From Pisolithus tinctorius (taxonomy: Eukaryota > Basidiomycota > Agaricomycetes > Boletales > Pisolithaceae): 64,000 nucleotides of DNA. The notes under the pieces were generated by a model that saw only the letters and a program-made list of their open reading frames with translations, did no database searches and was not told the origin of the DNA. Position 1 is the first letter of the stretch; the number at the start of each line of letters is the position of its first letter. Positions 1-10,414 of this stretch are shown one piece after another. A program made the translations under genes and the position numbers. The DNA is taken from the NCBI GenBank assembly GCA_024663395.1, contig JANFAH010000004.1, positions 620,001 to 684,000 of the forward strand. The letters run 5' to 3'.

Positions 1-2
1 GC

Positions 3-2330
3 GTAATTACCCCCGTTCACGAGCAAGAATTGCTCGCAGGTGTGGAAACAATGCTGAGGCATAAGGACATCCTACAGGGGGTCCACTTCACTTGGGTAAC
101 CAATCACAAAAGTTTAACGTACCTATTGGACCAAAAAGATCTCTCTGGGAGGCAAGCACGCTGGTTGGAGAAGCTGGCAGAGTTCGACTTCGATATAAAG
201 TATGTACCGGGTGAGGACAACGTCCTCCCCGATGCCCTATCCCAGATGTATGAGTTCGACGCTCCCGGGACGATCCGCGCTCCAAGTGAATACCTACATC
301 ACGATGTGGATGTCAGCAAATCGGCGTCTCCGGACCACACTGGAAATATGATCACTGCACCTGTCTACATCAGGATTGAAGCGCTTGCGATAACCCCTAG
401 CGAAAGGGGACCATCAGTAGATCAGCGGTCCGGGCAAGGCTCAACGGACACACCTGTGGGGGGGTCGTCATCCTCCAGCGCACCCAAGCTAACGATCCGA
501 ATTAAACCGCCTAGAAAGACACAGGCCCAGGCTGATAACATGGCACGAACCAGTGAACCGACGGGGCAATCTCGTCCCCACCGCCCCTACCTCCTCCTGC
601 AGAGACGGGATGTCCTGAGACGGGCTTGGAATTTGCGAGTCGCATGAAGAATCGTTTCGTTCTCCTAGGCCCAGGTGACGAAAGAAGGGGGGAAAGGGTA
701 CAGACATACCCGCCTTACCTGAGAATGACCACGCCAGGTCCGCATTGCAGGACCATGAGCCGAGTAGACGTGTGACAAACACAGACCAACACACTACTAT
801 CCCAGATAGTGCAGATAAGGACCCAGTGACGCGCATACCACTGGTAGTATATCCAGGCAACGAGGGTTTACTGGAAGCGGCCAAAAATAAATACGACCAG
901 GACCCATTCTTTAAACAGATCCTGAGCGACCCGAAAGCATTTAAGAACTTCGAAGTCACACCAGATGGATTCATTAAATTGAAACTACCAGACCGTACAG
1001 TGTTCTGTGTACCAGACATCGAGGTAAAGGAAAACGACTTCGTGAAACCGTAATCGATCAAGCGCACTCTATTCTTGCCCACTTGGGCACGAAGAAAACA
1101 GTTTCATACATTCGAGAGTTCCTATGGTGGGATACCATGGTGAAAGATATCACTGAGTTCTGCGTGTCCTGCCGAACTTGCCAACGCAGCAAACCTCCAA
1201 TGCACAAACCATTTGGATTGCTCAACCCGCTACCCATACCTTCTCGACCATGGGAAGCGATTGGGGTCGACTTCGTGGGCCCACTACCCGAATCCAAAGA
1301 CCGCAATGGAAAGTACGATTCAATCACGGTGATCATCGACTTGTTAACGTCTATGGTGCACCTCGTACCAAGTAAGACGACGTACACCGCTCACAAGGTT
1401 GCGGAACTGATGTTCGCTGAAGTATACAAATATCACAGTTTGCCCAGAGCGATCGTCAGCGACCACGATGTCCTGTTCACGAGCCTATTTTGGACCCACC
1501 TTAATGGCTTGATTGGAATCAAACAAAGATGTCCAGTGCTTACCATCCAGAACGGACGGAGCTACTGAACGCGCTAACCGGACCATTGGGCAAATGCTCC
1601 GATGTTGCATCAGCGATAATCAAAAAGATTGGGTGGCACGACTACCTGCCATCGAGTTCGCTATCAATAGCGCGACATCTGAGTCGACGGGCTAACGCAC
1701 CATTTTTCCTGAATACAGGATGGATGCCAAGAAAGATGATATGGGACGCGCCTACAAGGGAAGAGTACCCGAGTGTCAGGGCCTTCGCCAATAAGATGAA
1801 ACTGATGATCATGGACGCTCACGATGCGATAATGAAGTCGTGCGTAAAGCAGATGATCGGCGCTAATAAAAAGCGCCGAGATTGCCTGTTTGTCAAAGGG
1901 GATCTTGTATATGTATCTACAAAGAACATTAGTCTTCCAAAGGGGACGTCCCGGAAACTCGTCCCGAAGTTCATGGGACCTTACCAAATATTAGAAGATT
2001 TCGGGAACTATTCCTTCCGGATCGAACTCCCTGATAACCTGAAGTGGAGGGGAGTGCACGACGTGTTTCACTCATCCCTGCTAAGGATCCACATCCCAAA
2101 TGACGATCGAAAATTCCAGGGCGACGGGATGACCAGATTCCTGAATTTGGAGGAAGCAACTTGTGAATGGGCCATAGATTGTATAGTCCGGCACCACGGA
2201 GTCATGCTGACAACGACGTTTGAGGTACAATGGGACAGCAGGGGATTGGACCTGGCTCCCGTACGAAGATGTCACTCATTTGAAAGCGTTAAGCGATTAT
2301 TTTGAGGCAATCAGAGTTGATGGAATAGAT
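3..2330 (+). pseudogene. Ty3/gypsy chromovirus pol remnant (RNase H, integrase, chromodomain)
   Basis: This is the 3' half of a retrotransposon polyprotein; the left part lies outside the window. Reading rightwards: RNase H C-terminal part with the linker motif KYVPGEDNVLPDALSQ (about 195-250), a degenerate linker (250-800), then the integrase zinc domain with H-x3-H and C-x2-C (about 1060-1200, CVSCRTCQRSKPP). The integrase core follows, with the two Asp motifs IGVDFVGPLP and IVSDHD (about 1260-1480). The expected third acidic residue falls in GATERANRT, which lies in another frame (about 1555-1590). A C-terminal domain with a chromodomain-like segment (about 2160-2320, ending near LPYEDVTHLKALSDYFE) also needs a frame change. 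At least three frame changes and a stop near 645 mean it cannot encode a working protein. The family assignment is firm; the exact clade is inferred. Confidence 0.9.
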
Positions 2331-2769
2331 AACTTGAGGGACGCGGGTGACGGGGACACATCAGACGATGACCCCCAGGTATTCATCGGATACTTGGCAC
2401 CACATTCGTGTGGAAGCCATAAATATCGCCCGCACTTAAGATGAAATGGGTCAGCCTCTCAGAACGACTCCATCACCCTGCCCAGCTTGTCGCAATACTT
2501 GCCCCAAATACCATTCACGCACCTCCTGCCACCGCTCCACATGCACTATTCCTCGACGACCTCCCAAACAGGTCTGCGTATGGCTGCCCCTCGTGCCAGT
2601 ACCCCGCTGACAGAAACTGAGATCTGGGCACCATGCACGCCGCGATAAGCCTCCTGCTCCTAACGCCCCTAACAAAAAACGTCCTTACCAAACTCGACCA
2701 TCTTCTTGGCATAAAGGATGAGGTGAGCGAGGCCATATCACTGAAAGGGACCTAGAACCTGTTAAACAC

Positions 2770-3327
2770 TTGATCGTGGAAGTCATTAGCGACTTACAAA
2801 ACTTGTCATTCAGAACCTGTCCCCCACCTGCTCATACCAGACCAAACTTCATGTCCACCACACGCAAAGTGAAAAACATTGAGCGAAAAAGTACCGACCT
2901 CTTCCTGGTCCACAACCCTGACGAGGAAGGACGGGGAGATGAGCGTGTGGTGATCCACAGGGAACAGGTTAAGACGTACTTCAAGTATGACCGCTCACTT
3001 CGACGCAAACACGAGGTCGCCCTAGACACACCTGCAGGTTATCACCTGTTTAGGGAAGCGCACAGCCACGAAGCAAAGTCTAAGGCGAGGTTTGCTTACT
3101 ACGAAGTTGATGACAGCGGAAACATAGTTGTGGTGGCTGAGGGACCGTCCCCTACCAGAGAGGAGGTACTGGGGAACGACGCAGACCTATGCAGCAAAGA
3201 AGAGGCCACGGGTGGACAGACACTCAATAGCATTCAGATGGATACCATCAACGCCCTCCTGTGGGATACCGCTGAGCGAGTCAAGAAGCAACAGCGGAGG
3301 GCTCACCAGGGTTATGTCGACCGCTGA
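2770..3327 (+). CDS. unrecognised ORF inside the gypsy element
   Basis: An uninterrupted 185-codon stretch lies between the chromodomain end and the LTR. The product is highly charged and hydrophilic, with Lys/Arg-rich and Glu/Asp-rich segments. I see no zinc knuckle, no aspartic protease DTG and no membrane segment. Its position downstream of integrase suggests an extra element-borne reading frame or a polyprotein tail. The flanking 2340-2770 and 3330-3700 stretches stay coding-like (proline- and acid-rich) but carry stops in every frame I followed. It could equally be a stretch of the decayed polyprotein that happens to lack stops. No function is proposed. Confidence 0.4.
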   Translation: MIVEVISDLQNLSFRTCPPPAHTRPNFMSTTRKVKNIERKSTDLFLVHNPDEEGRGDERVVIHREQVKTYFKYDRSLRRKHEVALDTPAGYHLFREAHSHEAKSKARFAYYEVDDSGNIVVVAEGPSPTREEVLGNDADLCSKEEATGGQTLNSIQMDTINALLWDTAERVKKQQRRAHQGYVDR

Positions 3328-3711
3328 GAGCGACAGGACAGTCGAAGGCGAGAAGCGGAGCCTTATGGTAATCCCCTCCCTCGCGACACTCATCTTCCTT
3401 GCATCTCCCAATCCTCGAGACCTAACCATAGATCACGCAAGTCAAACACTAACGTCAATCCTCATACCCGCAACTCCTACACACCTGAACAGCCGGTCGC
3501 TGGCCCCAGTACTTTCGTCGTCGACCACACCATGACTGGGGATGAGGGTTACGAGGAGGATGTGGATGCTTTAGGGGAGGACGATGACAAGGTTAGCCCA
3601 GAACACACGGCCAGCCACGAGGACGCACAGGGATTCGCCGTGGGAAAACTCCCGGGAAAGTCCGCGTAAGGAGGGCACTACTGAAAGTACAACTGGAGAG
3701 GGTACTTTGTA

Positions 3712-3726
3712 CCCTGGAGGGGGGAA
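3712..3726 (+). other. polypurine tract before the 3' LTR
   Basis: A G-rich run (GGAGGGGGGAA) sits directly before the TGTAGGG that opens the LTR. This is the usual place of the plus-strand priming site of an LTR retrotransposon. Confidence 0.6.
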
Positions 3727-3917
3727 TGTAGGGTTTCGGACCGACGCTTGACAGTATGTTCCCAAGAGATATTCGTTCACTTGACAGATCCAATTTGTTT
3801 CTCATTTGTCTCTTTTGATTTACTTGTCCCATTCATCTATGTTGACGTTTTGTACCTGTTTGCTACAGTATAAAGAGACTCATACTACGTAGAGATAGAG
3901 GGACTTCCTTCCCTACA
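3727..3917 (+). repeat. 3' LTR of the gypsy element
   Basis: The segment opens with TGTAGGG and closes with the perfect inverse CCCTACA, giving a 191-bp LTR with the canonical TG...CA ends. It holds a TATA-like GTATAAAG near 3868, as expected for the U3/R promoter. The 5' LTR is outside the window, so LTR identity and target-site duplication cannot be tested. A longer LTR running to about 4030, where another TGTAGGG occurs, is possible. Confidence 0.55.
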
Positions 3918-4030
3918 TCAATACAGACCACAATGTCTGGATAATCGTGTAGCGTGTCTTAAGGAAAGTCTCTTGTGTCTACGTCGCAAGTGTTACTACT
4001 TCGCCTTGGAGTCACACTTGTAGGGCATAT

Positions 4031-4282
4031 CACAGCGAATTTTCCACTATATAGCACCCTATTATATGTAATACCATATGTCAATTTCACACTTAGAGTA
4101 CAGATTTTTTCAGTATGCCATCACAAACTTGAAGTTTAGATCCTTTTCCATGCATTTGCTCAGTTTTGAAGGATCTAAACTTCAAGTAGGGATTTTTTCA
4201 GTATGCCATCCAAACTCTAAGTGTGAGATTGACATATTGTATTACATATAACAGGGTGCTATATAGTGGAAAACTCGCTGTG
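4031..4282. mobile_element. foldback (MITE-like) element with ~110-bp inverted arms
   Basis: The left arm begins CACAGCGAATTTTCC and the right arm ends in the near-perfect inverse GGAAAACTCGCTGTG. The arms continue inwards through matching blocks such as ACTATATAGCACCC, CTTAGAGT and GATCTAAACTTCAAG to a loop near 4155-4175. Each arm also carries a direct copy of TTTTTTCAGTATGCCATC near the loop. TAT flanks both ends and could be a 3-bp target duplication. There is no coding capacity, so it would depend on a transposase encoded elsewhere. The superfamily is not determined. Confidence 0.8.
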
Positions 4283-5111
4283 TATGGAAATGCGTGAGCG
4301 ACTAATTATGTTGGTTGCCTTATAGGTAAACGTCGTAAAAGATTAATAGCGCACTTGTTCCATGGCCTCGGCCTCCTGGACAAAGGCCATTAATACTCTC
4401 AAACGTCAGGGGCCCTTCAGTAGGACACCCCGATGCCAGTCACTTTCAGAGACACAATATGTAGTGCACAACCAGATGGGGTCGTACTGCTGTCGTACAT
4501 GATAGCATCAGGTGTACGCTGGAGAGAAATACTAGCATGAGAGCAGTGGGGTATCCAAAAGGACCGCAGACAGGGACGGCGATGCTCAGAATTCGATCTT
4601 TGTCGAGGGATTTGTGCGGTCGCAGGGATATCCCGAGATCAAACGATGGCGAAGGAAAATAAAACAATATTGGTGGAGGTTCTAGTAAGAGGAACATGCG
4701 ACGAAAGCACTATGCTCTCGAATTTCGTGACTCATCCATGCAGACCCGTTAATGAGATTACAACTTTCAGAGCGGGCATTGCTAAGTTATAAGAGCACTG
4801 GAAGGAATGAACAACTCCTTACCATGCTGAGGTCTGAGTATTTCTGCGATGCTGCGTGCACCTCTTGGTCGTTCAACCACATTGTAGATTCACCTTCTTG
4901 GACCACTTACCAGCCGCTGATTACATGGAACCAGACAAGACATGAACTGGGGTGACGTGGATCAGGATGGTCTCCCACGCTGGAAAGACCGGTCATGAGA
5001 GGTTCAAGATTCAGTACAACGTCACTCATTGCACAACTCGGTGACGTAAACGATACAACTAATACATCCTGCCAATACACACACTAATTGCAGCTAGATT
5101 TCGATTCAGAC
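4283..5111. other. gene-free spacer; right part is the duplicated 3' flank of the inhibitor genes
   Basis: No gene is recognised. On the minus strand about 4870-5065 matches the 3' flank of the related gene at 18.67-19.25 kb (about 19320-19450). The shared string GGGAGACCATCCTGATCCACGT occurs in both. The duplicated unit therefore extends a few hundred bases past the stop codon. About 4283-4740 shows nothing I can name. Confidence 0.5.
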
Positions 5112-5713
5112 TCAGACCAGCACATCTACTGGTTCGGGACCAACTTCTCCAAATTGAAGAAGTATTCTTCGCCAGGCCGGATGCCCTATGGGGTTGAGCT
5201 TGATCTGAGTAGATGTTAGTGTATGGATCATGATTACCGAATGGGTCATATTTAGAGCACCTGGGAGTGGTATTCGGAGTTGGGAAGATTCCAGTAGAGC
5301 GACTCATCCGAGCTCTGAATGCTATGACAAACGTCAATAAAACACAGTCACTTTTAAGAGTTAAGACGGCCAACTCACGTATACCCTCTGTATTCTGGAT
5401 GGTGGACAATTTTCCACTTCTCACCCGGTTCCGCATAGTACGCAAACACTTTGTCGTCGTCATCGCGAGTCCTGGCGCTATTGACAAGAAGAAGATAGAG
5501 TTCGCCATCTTCCTGTAACACTTCCCACTGCAAAATAATTAGCTTCAAACCCGCACATGAATAGATTTAACTTACTATTGTTCCCTCAGGGGAAAAATCA
5601 GGAGGTGCAGCGACAACTGGCTTGATTGCAGAGTTAATTCTCGGGTCAACCCCAATGGCTGGGTTGGGGGCGAGGTGAGTGGTGATCCTATAGAGACCAG
5701 GGACAATAGACAT
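5112..5713 (-). CDS. putative beta-trefoil protease inhibitor, copy A (frameshifted C terminus)
   Basis: Four exons on the minus strand: 5713-5576, 5527-5379, 5321-5261 and 5204-5112. The N terminus reads MSIVPGLYRITTHLAPNPAIG, followed by a WEVLQEDGELYLLLV block and a KWKIVHH block, as in the other copies. Size (about 140 aa), the PG-x-YRI start, aromatic/hydrophobic periodicity and lack of a signal peptide resemble small cytosolic basidiomycete protease inhibitors (cospin/I66 or mycocypin type). This is from memory of the family and not proven. In the last exon one extra base after NPIG shifts the frame, replacing the conserved GEGYYFNLE ending by an unrelated tail that closes at TGA 5112 (about 146 aa). 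The copy may be inactive. Confidence 0.6.
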
Positions 5714-5764
5714 GTTGAAGACGCTTCAAGTGACAACTGTTGGTGACAGAAGTAGGAGTACGAA

Positions 5765-5780
5765 CTGTTTTTATATGTGA
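5765..5780 (-). promoter_or_regulatory. core promoter of inhibitor copy A
   Basis: On the minus strand CATATAAAAACAGTTCGTAC lies about 60 bp before the ATG at 5713. Nearly the same TATA-plus-AGTTCGTACTC string precedes the copies at 22.47 kb and, more diverged, at 18.67 and 10.35 kb. This argues that the promoters were copied with the genes. Confidence 0.55.
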
Positions 5781-5989
5781 CCACGGAATAGGTGTGGGGG
5801 GTGCCTGTTCCGGTTACCGGTCTAGTGAACCACAGGCTATTGCCGGAGGTCACATCCGGAAGGCGAGTGACGTTTCACCCATGCGAAGGGGGGAATCCCA
5901 AACACGGGAAGTACGTCAATTAGTGACTGGTTCAGCATGAACAAAGTAGTCAGCACCAACAAGTTCAAACCATCCTTACGAGTTGTAGT

Positions 5990-6640
5990 CTTAGGACTTC
6001 ACATATACGCAGGTAGTCCAGCCTGTCTCCGGTGGGTCGGTGGGCGCGGGAAACCTTGGAGCAACGTAGCTTCTGACTGCTGCCCCTATCAAACATAAAC
6101 GTGATGTGGAACCAGAGAAGCTTCCCCAAAGGCTTCCCCAGGAACATCTGGAAGCGAAATACCAAACGTATATCCCCCCAGCACCCGACCAATATATGGA
6201 AGCTGGTGCAGGGGTCTTCCAATAGATTGAAATGGTAAGGACAGTGCAGGAGCCCGTGCACGTGTCAACGGAAATTCCGCAGGATATTGATATTTTGAGG
6301 GCATTGTCATGTACTCTGCCAACCAGTGCGCGATTGATAATATAATTAGACAATAAAGAATCGAGAGGAGAGGGAAGAAGTATACGCTGTTAGAGAAGTA
6401 GCCTGAGCAATGAGCACGTTAGCACTGAACGAGCTCTTAGACCAACTCCGGCGTTCCTCGTATGGTCAAGGCTGTGTTCACGTACTGTATCTATTGGCCC
6501 TTGGAGCACAAATGACAGATTGCGCCGTAGACCCAGAGGTGGGGTTTAATGAAACCTGATGAAGGGGTTTCATCGTTCTGGACCCCAGCCAGGGCGAGGG
6601 ATGGTGCAAGCTTGACGCACTCTACACACGTGCCAGGTCA
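5990..6640. repeat. duplicated spacer, copy 1 (second copy about 11450-12000)
   Basis: Several blocks match the spacer between inhibitor copy B and GRC3. They include CATAAACGTGAT (6094 versus 11465), GGAAGCGAAATACCAAA, CAACTCCGGCGT.CCTCGTATGG and GTGGGGTTTAAT.AAACC. The order is the same in both, so a block spanning inhibitor, spacer and GRC3 was duplicated. Coding potential is poor in both copies, and the open frames here appear to be chance. Confidence 0.65.
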
Positions 6641-6943
6641 GAAGGACATTAGAAAACGGTAGTAGATAGAGCCGGCACCCGAAGGACGTATGATGTTCAA
6701 CTGTTGCAAGCCAGACAGCACATGGACATGGCGTCGCATCGTCCGTTGATGTATGGGTCTTTATAAAGCAGTCTTGGGCCATAAGTGCAATAGCTATGCC
6801 TTCCGAGATGGAGCAGGTTAATATATAATACGACGCAACTCGTTGGCCGACGTTGAGGGTGGTAGTGTTGTCTAGCGTTGTCTGACTCTCATCATATGTT
6901 GCTGAGAAACTAGACTTGTGTTGAGCTCCAGCTTCGCTGAGAT

Positions 6944-7358
6944 ATGTTGAGTGCCGCCGCAGCCCAAAAAGCCTCTGCAAGACAGGCGGGCGAGCAGTCT
7001 TCCCCATTCGCCGTCGGTTCAGGCACCCAAACATGAACCAACTGTGATCTTCAATTTTTTACACCTTCCTCCTCACTCATGATGACTTTTGTGGGGATAT
7101 CAAGGCGGCGAGGGGGTGGTATTGGTTCTGAATGCTAATGAATTCGTGTCTACCTCCTCGCTGTACGCCAAGGTTGTGCAAACCTACGCAGTGTTACGCT
7201 TGGACCTTCGTCGACGCAACATTGAGAACTCGTGCCCAGATCGTCGCCTATACTGGTGATCTTGTGGGTTTCTACGGAAATGCGATTTAGAAATGTTCAT
7301 GCGAACCCAGGCCCGACGGTCGTATTGATCCAGTACGTGAGCTCAGGTGTGGAGGGTT
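6944..7358 (+). pseudogene. GRC3 pseudogene fragment 1 (5' part)
   Basis: The ATG at 6944 opens MLSA.AA.KASARQA, matching the start of the intact GRC3 gene at 12308. Similarity continues through the Ser/Pro-rich linker, the segment before DLSAMGF and the VVLIQY-SSGVEGL segment (about 7318-7355). A deletion after the linker, further indels and stops break the frame. The fragment ends abruptly at about 7358, where CYP63-like sequence begins, so no kinase domain is present. It represents a duplicated and eroded copy of the neighbouring gene. Confidence 0.75.
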
Positions 7359-7622
7359 TGGGCCATACAAGGATTACACAAAGCCACCCAGCGAACGTTT
7401 TCGCCCGCACGTTCTCTGGTGCGCAATCTAATGCCATGTTCAGTGTGGTTTCGGTACGTTGTGGTGGTTGGCTGAGTTCTGGAGTGACCGCGTCAAGAAG
7501 GACATGGAGGTCTGTCACAAGTCCATTAACCCCATCTTCAAAGACGCTTTGGAAATGAAAAGATCGATGAGGGGTACAGGATAGGTGTGCACTATGGAAA
7601 AAGGGGCTTTTTGAAGATAGTT
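7359..7622 (+). pseudogene. CYP63-like P450 exon fragment fused to the GRC3 relic
   Basis: The stretch matches the middle of the largest exon of the P450 array, for example 58965-59215 in the fifth gene. It retains [16 protein letters not shown], a WRLAEFWSD equivalent now out of frame ([13 protein letters not shown]) and the GAFED equivalent. Frameshifts and a short deletion have destroyed it. It lies more than 20 kb from the P450 array and begins exactly where GRC3 similarity stops. The shared GGGC.A at the join suggests microhomology. Confidence 0.75.
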
Positions 7623-7844
7623 GATTATCCGCCACTGTGCACTGGGTTTTTTTATAACGGCAGCACGCTACAGAATGATAGAACAGCGGTAAAGTCACTA
7701 AATACTTGTGAGGAGGATTTAGAGGATGTCGCGGGGATATGGAAGCGTAGGCAGGGTGGGAAACAGAGGTCAGTGAAGACGTATAGTGACAGTATATCCC
7801 CGATGAATCACGATTGCCTTTCACCAATAGCTTAGGACCTTGCG

Positions 7845-9138
7845 ATGAGCGTCGTCAATAATGATGATATATTCCCTCCTCTCACTCCAGATTATATTCT
7901 CGCTTTTCAGTTCTCCAATTGGTACCCATCTTTCATTCGCGCGTCTCCCAAATCAACCATCATCAGACCGCTGGGAAAGGACTTCAAGCATTACTTAGAA
8001 TCTGATAGCATATTCGTCCCGGACGGTTCTGAAGATGTGTTCGTCAAAGAAATATTGGTCACGAATGCAACTTGGATAACTCGATGACAGGGTAGTTGAA
8101 AGCACGATTTCTGACGACGACGACGACGACGACGAATACGAGGACACAGCGATCGTTGGGGAACATTTTTCCTTCCCAGAATTGGACGAACGAATAAGGT
8201 CTGTCATTAGAGAATACAAAGCTGTCTTTCCCAAGCTGAACTTTTCATCGCCCAAGGTAAGCTCCCCTTCCGTATATTCTTGGGTTTGCCAAAATGGAGG
8301 TTACAGGACGCTTCGTGGGTGCTGCCGGCGTCTTCTCCGCTCAAATGTACATCCCCAGTGGACGTATACCTTCTTCTGAAATCGTCTGATTTCATTGCGC
8401 ACGACCTCAGTATCGAAAGCGTATTCGACGGCTGCAAGATCGATGATCTGCCCGACTACGAACTAGAACTTGTACTTCGCAAATGGTACTCAGTGGACCA
8501 TAGTCGTGAGGTCAGATGCTTTGTGAGGAATGACGTACTTGTTGGTTCGTGAGGTTCTTCTCCATTAGCTGCGTTCATGTCTAGATATAGGCTACGCCAC
8601 AGGTATATCGCAACGAGACACAAACTTCTACGATTTCATGATCAACCCCGAAGTTCAAAACACAATCAAGACAACAGTTTACAACCTCTGGCAGGAAATC
8701 GTCCGACCCAATTGGACCTTCTCACGGAAGGATTGTAGGTACCTTTGTGCACTAGTTACCCAGAGCAGATCGTATCTGATTCTGACTTACTGAATAGATA
8801 TTTTTGATTTCCTATTAACACGTGATCTTTCAAGCGGACACATCATCGACTTCAATCCCTACGCTCCACGCACAGATCCGCTGTTATTCGCGTATGAGGA
8901 GCTTCACGAGGTGCTGTCCAGGGCAAACCAAGGTGCCTCTGCAAGCCGGACATTCCTCCCAGATCTCCGTGTGATCGATTCATTACTTCACCCCGCCGCA
9001 ACGCGCAATATGCCAGCATATCAGCACAACAGGATGCCAATCGAAGCATTGACACTGAGTGAAGACCGAAATATAGTGGAGTTTGGCGAGATATGGCAGG
9101 AGGAAGTGATACGGGCTATGCGTGAGAAGGACGATTAG
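7845..9138 (+). CDS. CDC123: CDC123 (D123) eIF2-assembly factor
   Basis: Five exons: 7845-8038, 8091-8256, 8307-8544, 8591-8734 and 8798-9138, giving 360 aa. CDC123 is an ATP-grasp-like cytosolic chaperone that promotes assembly of translation initiation factor eIF2. Family landmarks are visible in order: FSNWYPSF near residue 22, a YLESDSIFVP segment, a run of seven Asp after the first intron, DASWVLP, SSDFIAHDL and ELVLRKWY. EVRCFVRN, GISQRDTNFY and the C-terminal IIDFNPYAPRTDPLLF follow. Length is normal for the family. The start is the first in-frame ATG and aligns with the family N terminus. All introns keep frame, so the gene looks functional. It sits as an island between two GRC3 relics, flanked by ~140-bp direct repeats. 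Confidence 0.93.
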
Positions 9139-9344
9139 TAGACTATGGTAGCGCGCTCTTAATAACTTGGCTTTTGGTTGCACCTTCTTACGTGTTTCTC
9201 TTTCTTAGGAGACGAATCCATCCCCTCTCTTTGTGCGTTCTCGTAAAGTTGGCGTCTGCGCGGGCAGGAAACCCAGCTCTCCCAATCTTTGAACAAACTG
9301 ATGTGAACAGCCAACACAGAGACACAATGGGCCATCATATAGTG

Positions 9345-9582
9345 GCATCGATTATCCACCTTCGTAGACCCAAAGTTGCGAACTCGTTCCCAGATCGTCG
9401 CTTATACCGGTGGTCTGGTGGGTTTCTACGGACATGCGACTTAGAGATGTTCATGCGAGCCAGGTCCGACAGTCGTATTGATCCAGTACGTGAGCTCAGG
9501 TGTGGAGGGTTTATGTCGCATGTAGAGTTTTCGAGAATGTCTTCAACCCGATGCGGGATGCTCCCATACCCTGTGTCACAGG
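9345..9582 (+). pseudogene. GRC3 pseudogene fragment 2 (internal part)
   Basis: Matches about 12670-12900 of the intact GRC3: the SSP.P segment, the VVLIQY.S.GVEG segment and CRVFENVF.P.RDA. Stops and indels prevent translation. Positions 9380-9515 are very similar to 7222-7355 of fragment 1, clearly closer than either is to the intact gene. The two fragments therefore share a recent origin. An open stretch from 9174 runs across it by chance. Confidence 0.75.
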
Positions 9583-9769
9583 AGCAGTGAGAGCAGGAAG
9601 GGGATTGCACTGCGACCTGTTGTTATATGTACTAAAGTGTTTCATCACCCAACGATTGTTGAACACGACTGATTTCACAACTCATTCATGTAAGCAATAC
9701 ACAGAACACTCCTTGCCAACATACATATCGTTCACCGCTAAATTTCGACTTGAACTCAGACCTACACAT

Positions 9770-10349
9770 CTACTCGACCAACCTCTCCAAATTGAAGTAG
9801 TATCCTTCGCCAGGCAGGATCCCCAGGGCCTTGAGCTCGACCTGGAACAGAGGTTAATGTATGGTCATAACTATCGGTGTCAGGCATGGAGCACCTGAGT
9901 TTCATATTCGGCGTTGGGAAGATGCCAAGCAAGCGATTCATCCGCACTCAAGATACTATGACAGATCGTTAATGAACAACAGCCACTGAGAGTCAAGACA
10001 GCTGACTTACACATAGCCCCTGCGGAGTGGGTGGTGGACAATTTTCCATCTCTCACCCTGTACCCCACCGTAAAATGCAAACACTTTGTCTTCTTCGGGG
10101 CGAGTATTGGCACTATTGACTATAAGAAGATAGAATTGGCCATCTTCCTCCTGTACTATTTCCCACTGCAGAATAATTAACGTCAAATCCACACACATGC
10201 AGTGAACTTACTGTTGTGCCGTCGGGGGAAAATTGTGGAGGTGCAACAATAACTGGCTTGATTCCAGACCTAATGTACGGGTTAACCCCAATGGCTGGGT
10301 TAGGGCTGAGGTGAGTGGTGATCCTATAGAAACCAGGGGCAATAGACAT
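9770..10349 (-). CDS. putative beta-trefoil protease inhibitor, copy B
   Basis: Four exons on the minus strand (10349-10212, 10165-10011, 9955-9895, 9841-9770) encode 141 aa. The protein starts MSIAPGFYRITTHLSPNPAIG. It contains WEIVQEEDGQFYLL, a KVFAFYGG turn, RWKIVHHPLRRGY and LAWHLPNAEYETQ, and ends ILPGEGYYFNLERLVE. All splice sites are GT-AG and the frame is intact, so this is a good candidate for a working copy. There is no signal peptide or membrane segment. The fold and inhibitor role are inferred from size, composition and the PG.YRI start; an alternative is a small lectin-like beta-trefoil protein. Confidence 0.65.
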
Positions 10350-10406
10350 GTTGAAGTCGCTTCAAGAGAATCCGTTGATGAGGTAGCAATATCCTAAGGA
10401 GCTGCT

Positions 10407-10414
10407 TTTATATG
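10407..10414 (-). promoter_or_regulatory. TATA-like box of inhibitor copy B
   Basis: CATATAAA on the minus strand lies about 60 bp before the ATG at 10349. A further conserved block upstream (about 10425-10515) includes CCCATACGTTCGGTT and CACCCCCACCTATG. It is shared with the upstream regions of copies C and D. Confidence 0.5.

Noticed and set aside
489..1082. 197-codon minus-strand open frame
   Set aside because: It is the shadow of the retroelement coding strand, with no motif of its own.
8113..8134. GAC repeat as a microsatellite of note
   Set aside because: It encodes the acidic Asp run in CDC123, and acidic linkers are common at this place in the family.
9174..9590. 138-codon open frame on the plus strand as a gene
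   Set aside because: Its second half is out-of-frame GRC3 pseudogene sequence and its first half has no similarity.
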